Positions 1 to 6,482 of a stretch of DNA of 8,267 bases are shown here, piece after piece. This DNA is from Anaerolineales bacterium (GTDB lineage: Bacteria; Chloroflexota; Anaerolineae; Anaerolineales; UBA11657). Each line of letters begins with the position of its first letter. Position 1 is the first letter of the stretch. The translations under genes were made by a program, and so were the position numbers. The DNA lies in contig CANNEJ010000056.1 in assembly GCA_947503585.1 (NCBI GenBank), positions 1-8,267 of the forward strand, given 5' to 3'. The notes under the pieces were generated by a model. That model worked only from the letters and a program-made list of their open reading frames with translations, was not told the origin of the DNA and made no database searches.

Positions 1-684
1 CTGCATCTGGAGCAGCAGGTGGTGGCCTGTACACGCTGCCCGCGGCTGCGCGCCTATTGCAAGCGTGTGGGGCGCGTGCGCAAGCCGGCATTTGTCAGCG
101 AGGAGTATTGGGCGCGGCCAGTACCGGGGTTTGGCGATGCGCAGGCACACCTGCTGATTGTGGGTCTGGCGCCCGCAGCGCACGGCGCCAACCGCACCGG
201 GCGCATGTTCACCGGTGACGGCAGTGACGGCGCGGGGGCGGCTGACTTTTTGGCACGCGCACTGCATCGCTGCGGCTACGCCAGCCAGCCGCACTCCCGC
301 CAGCGTGGGGACGGGTTTGAGCTGCAAGGCGCCTACTTGACGGCCATTGCGCGCTGCGCTCCGCCGGGAAACAAGCCGCTGCCGCTTGAAGTGCAGCGCT
401 GCGCGCTCTGGCTGCACCGCGAGCTGGAATTGCTTACAAATGTGCGCGTTGTACTGGCGTTGGGTGGCCTGGCGTTTGCGCAAATGCAGCGCGTACTGCC
501 AGAGCGCGGCGTGCAGTTGCCGCGGGCGCGCTTTGGGCATGGTGTGCAGGTGTCCCCGCTAGGTGCGGGACCGCTGCTAATCGGCAGTTATCACCCCAGC
601 CGGCAGAACACGCAGACTGGCCGGCTCACACCGGATATGTTGGCGGATGTGCTGCACGCTGCCCGATTGGCTGCAAAAGCATGA
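1..684 (+). CDS. udgB: Type-5 uracil-DNA glycosylase (UdgB family, 4Fe-4S), 5'-truncated
   Basis: This enzyme removes uracil, and in this family often other deaminated bases such as hypoxanthine, from DNA to start base-excision repair. Numbering from the GTG at 19, Cys4 and Cys7 (CTRCPRL), Cys113 (ARCAPPGNKP) and Cys128 are the expected four ligands of the iron-sulfur cluster. The active-site motif GLAPAAHGANRTGR lies at 49-62 and is followed by MFTGD (63-67). The second motif, SYHPSRQN, holds the His at 192. The frame is open to base 1 (LHLEQQ before the GTG), and family members normally have residues ahead of the first Cys pair, so the true start is probably upstream and the GTG is not a confident start. 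The 221 visible residues are close to the usual length. The linker after TGD (GDGSDGAGAADFL) looks a few residues longer than in members I recall. The gene converges on an aldo/keto reductase, and its promoter is outside the window. Confidence 0.93.
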   Translation: MHLEQQVVACTRCPRLRAYCKRVGRVRKPAFVSEEYWARPVPGFGDAQAHLLIVGLAPAAHGANRTGRMFTGDGSDGAGAADFLARALHRCGYASQPHSRQRGDGFELQGAYLTAIARCAPPGNKPLPLEVQRCALWLHRELELLTNVRVVLALGGLAFAQMQRVLPERGVQLPRARFGHGVQVSPLGAGPLLIGSYHPSRQNTQTGRLTPDMLADVLHAARLAAKA

Positions 685-734
685 AAGCTTGCGCAGCTGC
701 TGCTAATGCACATTCAATCCAAAGAGTTCTTGCC

Positions 735-778
735 AGCCTGTGGGACAAGTAGACTTACGAATCTCTGAGAGCCTGTGG
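735..778. repeat. 9-base direct repeat AGCCTGTGG, two copies
   Basis: AGCCTGTGG occurs at 735-743 and again at 770-778, a 35-base period, inside the convergent gap. The second copy forms the apex of the hairpin at 767-784. Two copies of nine bases can occur by chance, and no known element is recognised. Confidence 0.35.
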
Positions 779-784
779 CTACTC
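767..784. terminator. Possible terminator-like hairpin between convergent genes
   Basis: GAG-AGCC pairs with GGCT-CTC around a TGT loop, giving a seven-pair stem with one bulged A at 781. It lies 83 bases past the glycosylase stop and about 70 bases past the reductase stop on the opposite strand. Neither side carries the T-run of an intrinsic terminator, so it could be a bidirectional or factor-assisted end signal, or chance. Confidence is low. Confidence 0.25.
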
Positions 785-852
785 CAGTTAGCTGCATTCT
801 CGAGGAAGGCTTTGTAGGCTGGAGCCGCGCAAATGGTTTGATTGGAATGCGC

Positions 853-1815
853 CTACGCCCAGCTGGAGAGGTCGTTCAGTTTCTGTAACTCAGTGGCGGT
901 GAGCTGCAGCTCGCAGGCGCCTAGGTTGTCGGCCAGCTGCGCGGCATCGCGTGCTCCAATGATGGGTGCCGTAATTTCTTTGCGCGCCAGCTGCCACGCG
1001 AGTGCAACTTGCGATGCTGATTTTCCATGCGCTTTACCCGTAGTCTCAAGTTTTGCCAGCAAATCCCAGTTGCGCTCTGTGAAATATTTCTGCACGCCGC
1101 TCGTGCGCGCACTCTCCGGTTGTTTGCCGGTGCGCGTGTACTTGCCGGTAAGAAAGCCGCCCGCGAGCGGGCTATAGGGTATGACTCCCACGCCGTATGT
1201 GCTGCACACAGTGGCCAGCTCGCGCTCGTACTCTGCGCGGTTTACCAGCGAGTAATGCGGCTGCAGGCAATCATAACGGGCCAGGCCCAGCTTGTCGCTG
1301 GCCCACAATGCGCCCATCAACTGCCATGCTTTGTAATTGGAGCAGCCCAGATAGCGCACCTTGCCGGCGCGCACCAGATCCGTGAGTGCGCTCAGCGTTT
1401 CCTCTTCCGGCGTCTCCGCATCGGGCGAATGTGTTTGGTATAGGTCGATGTAGTCTGTTTGCAGGCGCCGCAGCGATGCGTCGCACGCTGCCATTATGTG
1501 TTTGCGTGACAGCCCCTGGCCAAAGGGGCCGGCGTGCATCTCGCCGCGCACCTTGGTTGCCAGCACCAGTTGGGAGCGGTCAACGCCGCTGCTGTGCAGC
1601 CAGTCGCCAATAATTGTTTCGGAGATGCCGCCGGGGTTGCCTGGTGCCCACTTGGAGTAAATGTCCGCCGTGTCAATAAAGTTTATGCCGGCAGCAACTG
1701 CAGCCGTCAGCACCGCCTGCGAATCGGCTGCGTTCACTGTCCAGCCAAACTGCATTGTGCCAAGGCACAGCTCCGACACCTTCAAGCCCGTGCGTCCCAG
1801 ATTGCGATATTGCAT
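853..1815 (-). CDS. Aldo/keto reductase family oxidoreductase
   Basis: This is a 320-residue cytosolic NAD(P)H-dependent oxidoreductase of the aldo/keto reductase superfamily (TIM barrel), which reduces aldehydes or ketones; the substrate cannot be told from sequence. The N-terminus MQYRNLGRTGLKVSELCLGT is typical. The catalytic tetrad is complete: Asp48 and Tyr53 (FIDTADIYS), Lys88 (LATKV) and His129 (YQTHSPD). The segment after Tyr53, KWAPGNPGGISE, is common in the bacterial YajO/Tas-like branch. IIGARDAAQLADNL (285-298) is the C-terminal nucleotide-phosphate-binding motif. The frame is open for 190 more codons upstream, but that stretch is the antisense of rarD and shows no homology. ATG at 1815 is chosen because family homology begins there and a GGAG lies five bases upstream. 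It is divergent from rarD and convergent with the glycosylase, so it is probably transcribed alone. Confidence 0.93.
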   Translation of the reverse strand: MQYRNLGRTGLKVSELCLGTMQFGWTVNAADSQAVLTAAVAAGINFIDTADIYSKWAPGNPGGISETIIGDWLHSSGVDRSQLVLATKVRGEMHAGPFGQGLSRKHIMAACDASLRRLQTDYIDLYQTHSPDAETPEEETLSALTDLVRAGKVRYLGCSNYKAWQLMGALWASDKLGLARYDCLQPHYSLVNRAEYERELATVCSTYGVGVIPYSPLAGGFLTGKYTRTGKQPESARTSGVQKYFTERNWDLLAKLETTGKAHGKSASQVALAWQLARKEITAPIIGARDAAQLADNLGACELQLTATELQKLNDLSSWA

Positions 1816-1820
1816 TGTGG

Positions 1821-1824
1821 CTCC
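1821..1824 (-). promoter_or_regulatory. Ribosome binding site of the aldo/keto reductase
   Basis: On the minus strand the sequence reads CACGGAGCCACAATG, placing GGAG five bases before the ATG. This decides the start at 1815 against the much longer open frame upstream. Confidence 0.7.
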
Positions 1825-1867
1825 GTGTTGGTTGCTGGTGCGCTGGGTTGCAGGCACACACCCTGTG

Positions 1868-1873
1868 ATTATA
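1868..1873 (-). promoter_or_regulatory. Putative -10 box of the aldo/keto reductase promoter
   Basis: The minus strand reads GTTTTATAATCACAGG, a perfect TATAAT consensus. Transcription would begin near 1861, giving a leader of about 45 bases before the ATG. No good -35 box is seen at 16-18 bases (around 1890-1897). The A/T patch stands out in otherwise GC-rich sequence. It overlaps the footprint of the opposing rarD promoter. Confidence 0.5.
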
Positions 1874-1895
1874 AAACGGGCTTCATGCAACCGTT

Positions 1896-1904
1896 TGCTA
1901 TACT
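1896..1904 (+). promoter_or_regulatory. Putative extended -10 of the rarD promoter
   Basis: TGCTATACT matches an extended -10 (TGnTATAAT with one mismatch). Transcription would start near 1911, about 50 bases before the rarD ATG. No convincing -35 is seen around 1876-1881, as is usual for extended -10 promoters. A small inverted pair, GCAA(1887-1890)/TTGC(1895-1898), overlaps it and could be an operator, but is too short to support one. Confidence 0.4.
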
Positions 1905-1914
1905 GCCGATACCC

Positions 1915-1927
1915 GCCCGCAACGGGC
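1915..1927 (+). repeat. Small hairpin in the rarD leader
   Basis: GCCCG-CAA-CGGGC is a perfect five-pair stem with a three-base loop, placed just after the predicted rarD transcription start. It may stabilise the 5' end or be chance in GC-rich DNA. There is no T-run and no recognised riboswitch. Confidence 0.3.
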
Positions 1928-1959
1928 AATTCGCTCTTTCCCAAGGCAACAACCAATTG

Positions 1960-2847
1960 ATGAACCGCGGAACGCTTGCTGCAGCCGGCGCCTATTGTTT
2001 TTGGGGCGTGTTGCCTTTGTACTGGCGCCTGCTGGGCAGCGTGCCGGCGCTCGAGATTCTTGCGCATCGTGTAGTGTGGGCCCTGCTGCTGGTTGTGGCG
2101 CTGCTGGCGCAGCAGCGCCGCTGGCACTGGCTGCTGCGCGCAGTGCGCAGCCCGCGCATCATGCTCACCTTTTGCGCCACCGCCGCGCTGCTGGCTGCCA
2201 ATTGGCTGATCTATCTGTGGGCTGTTCAGGCCGGGCAGGTGGTGGAGGCCAGCCTTGGTTACTTTATTAATCCGCTGCTGAATGTGGTGCTGGGGGTGAT
2301 TGTGCTGCACGAGCGCCTGCGGCGCGGCCAGCTGCTGGCGGTGCTGCTTGCGGCAGGCGGAGTGCTGGCGTTTGCGTGGGCGCACGGTGCACCGCCATGG
2401 ATTGCGCTTTCACTTGCGCTGACCTTTGGCGCGTACGGCTTGCTGCGCAAGCTGGCGGCGCTGGGCTCGCTGGAGGGCCTGGCGCTGGAAATGCTGCTGG
2501 CAGCCGGGCCGGCCCTGGCGTATCTGCTGTGGCTGCAAGGTAGTGGCACGGCTGCGTTCGGCAGCGCAACGCTGGCGCAGGACCTGTTGTTGGCGGGCTG
2601 CGGGCTGGTGACGGCAGTGCCGCTGCTTTTATTTGCCAGCGGGGCCCGGCGGGTATCGCTGGTGACGCTTGGCCTGCTGCAGTATACGGCGCCCACGCTG
2701 CAGTTTCTGCTGGGCGTATTTGTGTTTGGCGAGACGCAGAGTCCGCAGCGCCTGGCGGCGTTTGGTTTGATTTGGCTGGCGTTGCTGCTCTACTCAGCCG
2801 AGGCAATCGGGCAGCAGCGCGCGCGGGTTAATGCGCCTGCGCTATGA
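1960..2847 (+). CDS. rarD: RarD-type EamA/DMT family transporter
   Basis: This is a 295-residue inner-membrane protein of the drug/metabolite transporter superfamily, RarD subgroup (two EamA repeats, about ten membrane helices). Family members were historically called chloramphenicol-sensitive proteins; the substrate is not established. Visible hallmarks are GAYCFWGVLPLYW near residue 10, EILAHRVVW at 32-40, NWLIYLWAVQAGQVVEASLG before FINPLLNVVLG (from 102) with HERL just after, and LVTLGLLQYTAPTLQFLLGV near the C-terminus. The length is normal. The frame stays open far upstream (142 codons), but that is antisense to the reductase. ATG at 1960 matches the usual MNxG start. An alternative in-frame ATG at 1885 would add 25 residues but lies before the predicted transcription start. 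The ribosome site is weak (AAGG at 1943-1946, 13 bases away). It is probably the first gene of a rightward four-gene unit, with 27 bases to the next ATG. Confidence 0.92.
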   Translation: MNRGTLAAAGAYCFWGVLPLYWRLLGSVPALEILAHRVVWALLLVVALLAQQRRWHWLLRAVRSPRIMLTFCATAALLAANWLIYLWAVQAGQVVEASLGYFINPLLNVVLGVIVLHERLRRGQLLAVLLAAGGVLAFAWAHGAPPWIALSLALTFGAYGLLRKLAALGSLEGLALEMLLAAGPALAYLLWLQGSGTAAFGSATLAQDLLLAGCGLVTAVPLLLFASGARRVSLVTLGLLQYTAPTLQFLLGVFVFGETQSPQRLAAFGLIWLALLLYSAEAIGQQRARVNAPAL

Positions 2848-2861
2848 TTCTGCCCGCGCGC
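2819..2861 (+). repeat. 9-bp GC inverted repeat spanning the rarD stop codon
   Basis: GCGCGCGGG (2819-2827) is perfectly complementary to CCCGCGCGC (2853-2861), with a 25-base loop that contains the rarD TGA. AAAAGTTAA follows, not a T-run, so it is not a standard intrinsic terminator. It could act as an intercistronic attenuator or mRNA-stabilising stem that lowers expression of the ABC genes relative to rarD. GC alternations are frequent here, so chance is a real possibility. Confidence 0.3.
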
Positions 2862-2874
2862 AAAAGTTAAATCC

Positions 2875-4665
2875 ATGACAATCAATTCTGAATTTAACAT
2901 CGCCGGTTTGTATGCCTATGACCGGCGCAGCACGCTGCGCTGGGTGTTCTCGCATGTGTGGCGCTACAAGGGGCTGACAGGGCTGGGAATGGTGCTCACG
3001 GTTGGCAGCATCGCCGGTTACTCATTGAGTCCGGTGCTGATTGGCCTTGCGGCGCAGGAGCTGCAGCAGCCGGGTGGCGGCCGGCTGCTGTGGTACGCGC
3101 TTGCCACTCTGGCCGTGCTGATGGGCGATGGCGTGTGCAATTTGTTTGCATACTATTGTTTTGAGAATGTGGCCAAGCGCTTTCAGGCTGACGCGCGGCA
3201 TGAGCTGTATGCCGCGCTGCTGGGCAAGAGCCAGACTTTTCACAGCCGGCAGCGCACTGGCGACATCATGGCGCGCGCCACGGATGACACCGGATTGCTC
3301 AGCGAAATGCTCGTGCCGGGCGCCAGCCTGATCTATGAGACTGTGCTCTCGATCCTAATTCCATTTCTGTTCATTGGGCTGACCAACTGGCGCCTGCTGC
3401 TGGTGCCGCTGCTCTTTCTGGTGGCGTATGTGTTTGCGGTGCGCGGCTACACGCGCCAGCTGCTGCCAGTGGCTGCGCGCCAACGCGAGCAATTTGGGCA
3501 CATGAACGCCGCGTTGGAGGAGACTGTGAGCGGCATAGAGCTGGTGAAGGCCAGTTCGCGCGAGGACTTCGAGCGCAACAAGTTCCGCGGGAATGCGCGC
3601 GCCATACGCGACTCCTTTGTGGAACAGGGCGCGATTGAGGCGCGCTATCTGCCGCTGCTTTTATTTGGCGCGACAATCGCCCTCACATTCCTGCACAGCC
3701 TGTGGCTGTACCAGAACGGGCAGGCTACGCTGGCGGAAATCATCGGCGTGATGGGGCTGGTGAATGTGCTGCGTTTCCCCACCTACATTTCCATCTTCAC
3801 GTTCTCGCTGGTGCAGGCCGGCCTGGCCAGCAGTGCGCGCATCCTCAAGATCATTGATGAAGAAACCGAGCTGGATGAGAACAGCGGCGGGCACACGGCG
3901 CCGGTGCGCGGCGAGCTGGTATTCGAGAATGTTTCGTTTGGGTTTGCGGACCGGCCGCTGCTGCATGGAGTGTCTTTGCGCGCCGCCGCCGGCCAGACGA
4001 TTGCGATTGTGGGGCAGACGGGCTCCGGCAAAAGCAGCCTGGCACAGCTTGTGAACCGCACCTATGACGCCAGCGCGGGGCGGGTGCTGGTGGACGGCGT
4101 AGACGTGCGCGACTGGAGTCTGGCTGCGCTGCGCTCGCAGATTGGAAAAATTGAGCAGGACATTTTTTTGTTCTCGCGCACCATTGCCGAAAACATTGCG
4201 TTTGGCAAACCGCAGGCAGCGCGCGCAGAAATTGAGGAGGCGGCACGCGCCGCGCAAGCCCATGACTTCATCTGCGGGCAAAAGGATGGCTACGATACGG
4301 TGGTGGGCGAGCGCGGCGTCACACTCTCCGGCGGGCAGCGCCAGCGGATTGCATTGGCGCGCGCGTTCCTCAGCAATCCGCGCATCCTTATCTTGGATGA
4401 CGCCACTTCGGCGATAGACAGCGCCACGGAGGACGATATTCAGCGCGCCTTGCGGCGGGTGCAGCACGGCCGCACCACAATCTTGATCACGCACCGGCTG
4501 GCGCAAATCCGCTGGGCTGACACGATTGTGGTGCTGGACAAAGGGCGCGTGGTGGCCGCGGGCGCGCATGCGGAACTGCTGCGCAGTTCCGTGCACTACC
4601 GGCGCATTTTTTCTCGTTTTGATGCGGCGTTGCCGCCCGCGGAGCCGGCGCTGGCTGCCGCTTAG
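2875..4665 (+). CDS. Heterodimeric ABC exporter half-transporter, degenerate-site subunit (Asp for catalytic Glu)
   Basis: This is a 596-residue half-transporter with an N-terminal six-helix ABC exporter domain (about 1-330; helices near 36-60, 71-95, 150-170, 172-192, 260-282 and 290-315) and a C-terminal ATPase. The coupling stretch EETVSGIELVKA is present. In the ATPase, Walker A is GQTGSGKSS (380-388, Lys386), the X-loop is VGERG, the signature is LSGGQ (484-488), Walker B is ILILDD (504-509) and the switch His is 540. Position 509, normally the catalytic Glu, is Asp, as in TM287, so its own ATP site is expected to hydrolyse poorly. The ATG at 2875 is the only usable start after an in-frame TGA (rarD's own stop), and no clear Shine-Dalgarno is seen (AAAAGTTAAATCC precedes it). 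The next gene starts four bases after its stop and encodes the complementary partner. Substrate unknown; lipid or drug export is typical. Confidence 0.93.
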   Translation: MTINSEFNIAGLYAYDRRSTLRWVFSHVWRYKGLTGLGMVLTVGSIAGYSLSPVLIGLAAQELQQPGGGRLLWYALATLAVLMGDGVCNLFAYYCFENVAKRFQADARHELYAALLGKSQTFHSRQRTGDIMARATDDTGLLSEMLVPGASLIYETVLSILIPFLFIGLTNWRLLLVPLLFLVAYVFAVRGYTRQLLPVAARQREQFGHMNAALEETVSGIELVKASSREDFERNKFRGNARAIRDSFVEQGAIEARYLPLLLFGATIALTFLHSLWLYQNGQATLAEIIGVMGLVNVLRFPTYISIFTFSLVQAGLASSARILKIIDEETELDENSGGHTAPVRGELVFENVSFGFADRPLLHGVSLRAAAGQTIAIVGQTGSGKSSLAQLVNRTYDASAGRVLVDGVDVRDWSLAALRSQIGKIEQDIFLFSRTIAENIAFGKPQAARAEIEEAARAAQAHDFICGQKDGYDTVVGERGVTLSGGQRQRIALARAFLSNPRILILDDATSAIDSATEDDIQRALRRVQHGRTTILITHRLAQIRWADTIVVLDKGRVVAAGAHAELLRSSVHYRRIFSRFDAALPPAEPALAAA

Positions 4666-4669
4666 GCGC

Positions 4670-6469
4670 ATGGGTTTTATGCTGGACGGCCTCGACGCTG
4701 AGGCCTACGACCGCACTTACGCTGACCGCGAAGTGGTGGCGCGCGTGCTCACATATTTCCGGCGCCAGCGATTGCGGGTGCTGCTGGGCGTTGTCAGCAT
4801 TGTGGCTTCTGCTGCGGCAGACACGGGCCTGCCAATCTACATTTCGTACGCGTTGGATGAACTGGCCGCCGGCCGGGCGCAGTTGGCGACGGCGCTGGCG
4901 GTGGTGGGCGGGCTGGGTGTGCTGGGCTGGGGCTTGAACTATGCGCGCCGCATGCTAACAGCGAGCGCGGTGGGCGATGTGGTGCTGCAGATGCGCAGCG
5001 ACGCCTTCGACGCGGTGCTTGAGCGCGACATGTCGTTCTATGATCAGTTTCAGTCCGGCAAGATTGTGAGCCGCGTTACGAGTGACACCCAGGCTTTCTC
5101 GCAGGTGGTGGTGCTGGCAATTGATCTGCTCAGCCAGCTGCTGCTGGTGTGTGTGCTTGTGGGTTATTTGTACACGGTCAGTGCGCAGCTGGCATGGATG
5201 CTGGTTGCGCTTGCGCCGTTTGTAATTGCGCTGGCGCTGGGGTTTCGCTATCTGGCACGCGCCACCATCACGCAATCCCGGCGCGTTGGTGCACAGGTCA
5301 GTGCGCTCATTCAGGAAACTGTCAGTGGCATTGGCGTGGCCAAAACTTTTCGGCAGGAAGGCGCGGTATACGACACCTTTTTGCAGGTCAATGAGCAGTC
5401 GTTCCGCATTAACCGCCGGGCGGGCTATGTGTTTAGCGGCATCTGGCCGCTGCTAAACATGCTGGCCGGCATTGGCACTGCGGCGCTGGTGTACTTTGGC
5501 GGGATGCGTGTGGTGGGCGGCCAGCTGAGCGCGGGCAGCTGGTACCTGTTTATTCAAGGGCTGGCGCTGTTTTGGTTTCCGCTCACCAGCATCGCCTCGT
5601 TTTGGAGCCAGTTTCAGCTGGGGCTGGCTGCGGCGGAGCGCGTGTTTGCATTGTTGGATGCGGAGCCGCGGTTTGTGCAGCTGGGCGCGCAGCGCCTGGC
5701 GCAGCTTGCCGGCAAAATTGAATTTGATGCGGTGGATTTTGCATATGCGCCCGGCCAGCCCGTACTGCAAAATTTTTCGCTGGGCATTACTGCCGGCGAG
5801 ACGGTTGCTCTGGTCGGCCACACCGGTTCCGGCAAGTCCTCAATCGCCAAGCTAATTGCGCGCTTCTACGAATTTCAAGGCGGCAGTGTGCGCATTGACG
5901 GTCATGACATCCGGCAGCTGCACCTTGGCGCGTATCGCGCCCAGCTGGGTATCGTGACGCAATCCCCGTTTTTGTTTGAGGGCACGGTGCGCGACAACAT
6001 TCGCTATGGCCGGCCGGAGGCCAGTGCCGAACAGGTGGCGGCCGCTGCGCACCAGGTGGGTGCCGGCGACTGGCTGGTGAGCTTGCCGCAAGGGCTGGAC
6101 ACGCTGGTTGGCGAACGCGGCAGCGCGCTCTCCATGGGGCAGCGCCAACTGGTGGCGCTGGCACGCGTGCTACTGCAGGACCCCTCCATTTTTATTCTGG
6201 ACGAGGCCACAGCCAGCGTTGATCCGCTTACAGAAGCGCTCATTCAAGAGGGGCTTGATGCGCTGGTGCACGGGCGCACCTCACTTGTGATTGCGCACCG
6301 GCTGTCCACCATCCGCCATGCCGACCGCATTGTTGTGCTGCGCGCCGGCGAGATTATTGAAACCGGAACGCACGCGCAACTGCTTGAGCGCAACGCGCAC
6401 TACGCCGAGCTCTACAACACGTACTTTCGCCACCAGAGTCTGGCGTACATTGATGCGCCGGTGAACTGA
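4670..6469 (+). CDS. Heterodimeric ABC exporter half-transporter, catalytic subunit (LSMGQ signature)
   Basis: This is a 599-residue half-transporter with an N-terminal transmembrane domain of six predicted helices (about 30-320) and a C-terminal ATPase. Walker A is GHTGSGKSS (383-391, Lys389), the Q-loop region is IVTQSPFLFEGT, the X-loop is VGERG, the signature is LSMGQ (487-491), Walker B is IFILDE with Asp511 and catalytic Glu512, the D-loop is ASVD and the switch His is 543. The intact Glu would pair with the LSGGQ of the preceding gene to form the active ATP site, while Met489 in the signature marks the degenerate site. The frame is open upstream into the previous gene, but homology starts at MGFMLDGLDAEAYDRTY, so ATG at 4670 is chosen; ATG at 4679 is the alternative. 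No strong ribosome site is seen, and the four-base gap after the upstream stop suggests translational coupling. Confidence 0.94.
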   Translation: MGFMLDGLDAEAYDRTYADREVVARVLTYFRRQRLRVLLGVVSIVASAAADTGLPIYISYALDELAAGRAQLATALAVVGGLGVLGWGLNYARRMLTASAVGDVVLQMRSDAFDAVLERDMSFYDQFQSGKIVSRVTSDTQAFSQVVVLAIDLLSQLLLVCVLVGYLYTVSAQLAWMLVALAPFVIALALGFRYLARATITQSRRVGAQVSALIQETVSGIGVAKTFRQEGAVYDTFLQVNEQSFRINRRAGYVFSGIWPLLNMLAGIGTAALVYFGGMRVVGGQLSAGSWYLFIQGLALFWFPLTSIASFWSQFQLGLAAAERVFALLDAEPRFVQLGAQRLAQLAGKIEFDAVDFAYAPGQPVLQNFSLGITAGETVALVGHTGSGKSSIAKLIARFYEFQGGSVRIDGHDIRQLHLGAYRAQLGIVTQSPFLFEGTVRDNIRYGRPEASAEQVAAAAHQVGAGDWLVSLPQGLDTLVGERGSALSMGQRQLVALARVLLQDPSIFILDEATASVDPLTEALIQEGLDALVHGRTSLVIAHRLSTIRHADRIVVLRAGEIIETGTHAQLLERNAHYAELYNTYFRHQSLAYIDAPVN

Positions 6470-6470
6470 C

Positions 6471-6475
6471 AGGAG
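6471..6475 (+). promoter_or_regulatory. Ribosome binding site of the PTPS-related membrane protein
   Basis: AGGAG lies seven bases before the ATG at 6483 and directly after the ABC gene stop. It is the strongest Shine-Dalgarno in the window. It favours ATG 6483 over the adjacent in-frame GTG at 6480, which would leave only four bases of spacing. Confidence 0.75.
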
Positions 6476-6482
6476 ACGCGTG

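Larger units (their letters stand above)
685..852. other. Convergent intergenic gap, no supported gene
   Basis: These 168 bases separate the ends of two converging genes. They are visibly richer in A and T than the flanking coding sequence. They contain a short imperfect hairpin and a 9-base direct repeat, both listed separately. I see no intrinsic terminator with a T-run on either strand and no tRNA-like fold. The region may hold termination signals for both neighbours, but the sequence does not prove it. Confidence 0.6.

Noticed and set aside
681..752. 23-codon open frame (MKACAAAANAHS...) overlapping the glycosylase stop as ATGA
   Set aside because: The overlap geometry is suggestive, but there is no ribosome site, no recognisable feature, and it is too short to support without conservation data.
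817..826. GGCTGGAGCC palindrome in the convergent gap
   Set aside because: The two-base loop is too tight for a hairpin, and a 4-base arm is common by chance.
1534..1959. 142-codon open extension upstream of rarD, antisense to the reductase
   Set aside because: RarD homology begins at the ATG at 1960, and the upstream translation is low-complexity shadow sequence crossing the likely promoter.
1816..2385. 190-codon open extension upstream of the aldo/keto reductase start, antisense to rarD
   Set aside because: It is rich in Gln, His and Arg with no recognisable family, overlaps the divergent promoter and rarD, and the reductase homology and a good ribosome site begin at 1815. It is a by-product of GC-rich coding sequence on the other strand.
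2843..2848. TATGAT as a -10 box for a separate ABC promoter
   Set aside because: It overlaps the rarD stop, has no -35 partner (GC-only sequence 17 bases upstream) and is a single weak hexamer. The tight gene spacing explains expression without it.
3661..4671. 336-codon open frame on the minus strand opposite the first ABC gene
   Set aside because: Its composition (Arg, His, Gln, Ala) is that of an antisense shadow, and the plus strand encodes a complete ABC protein with every motif in place.
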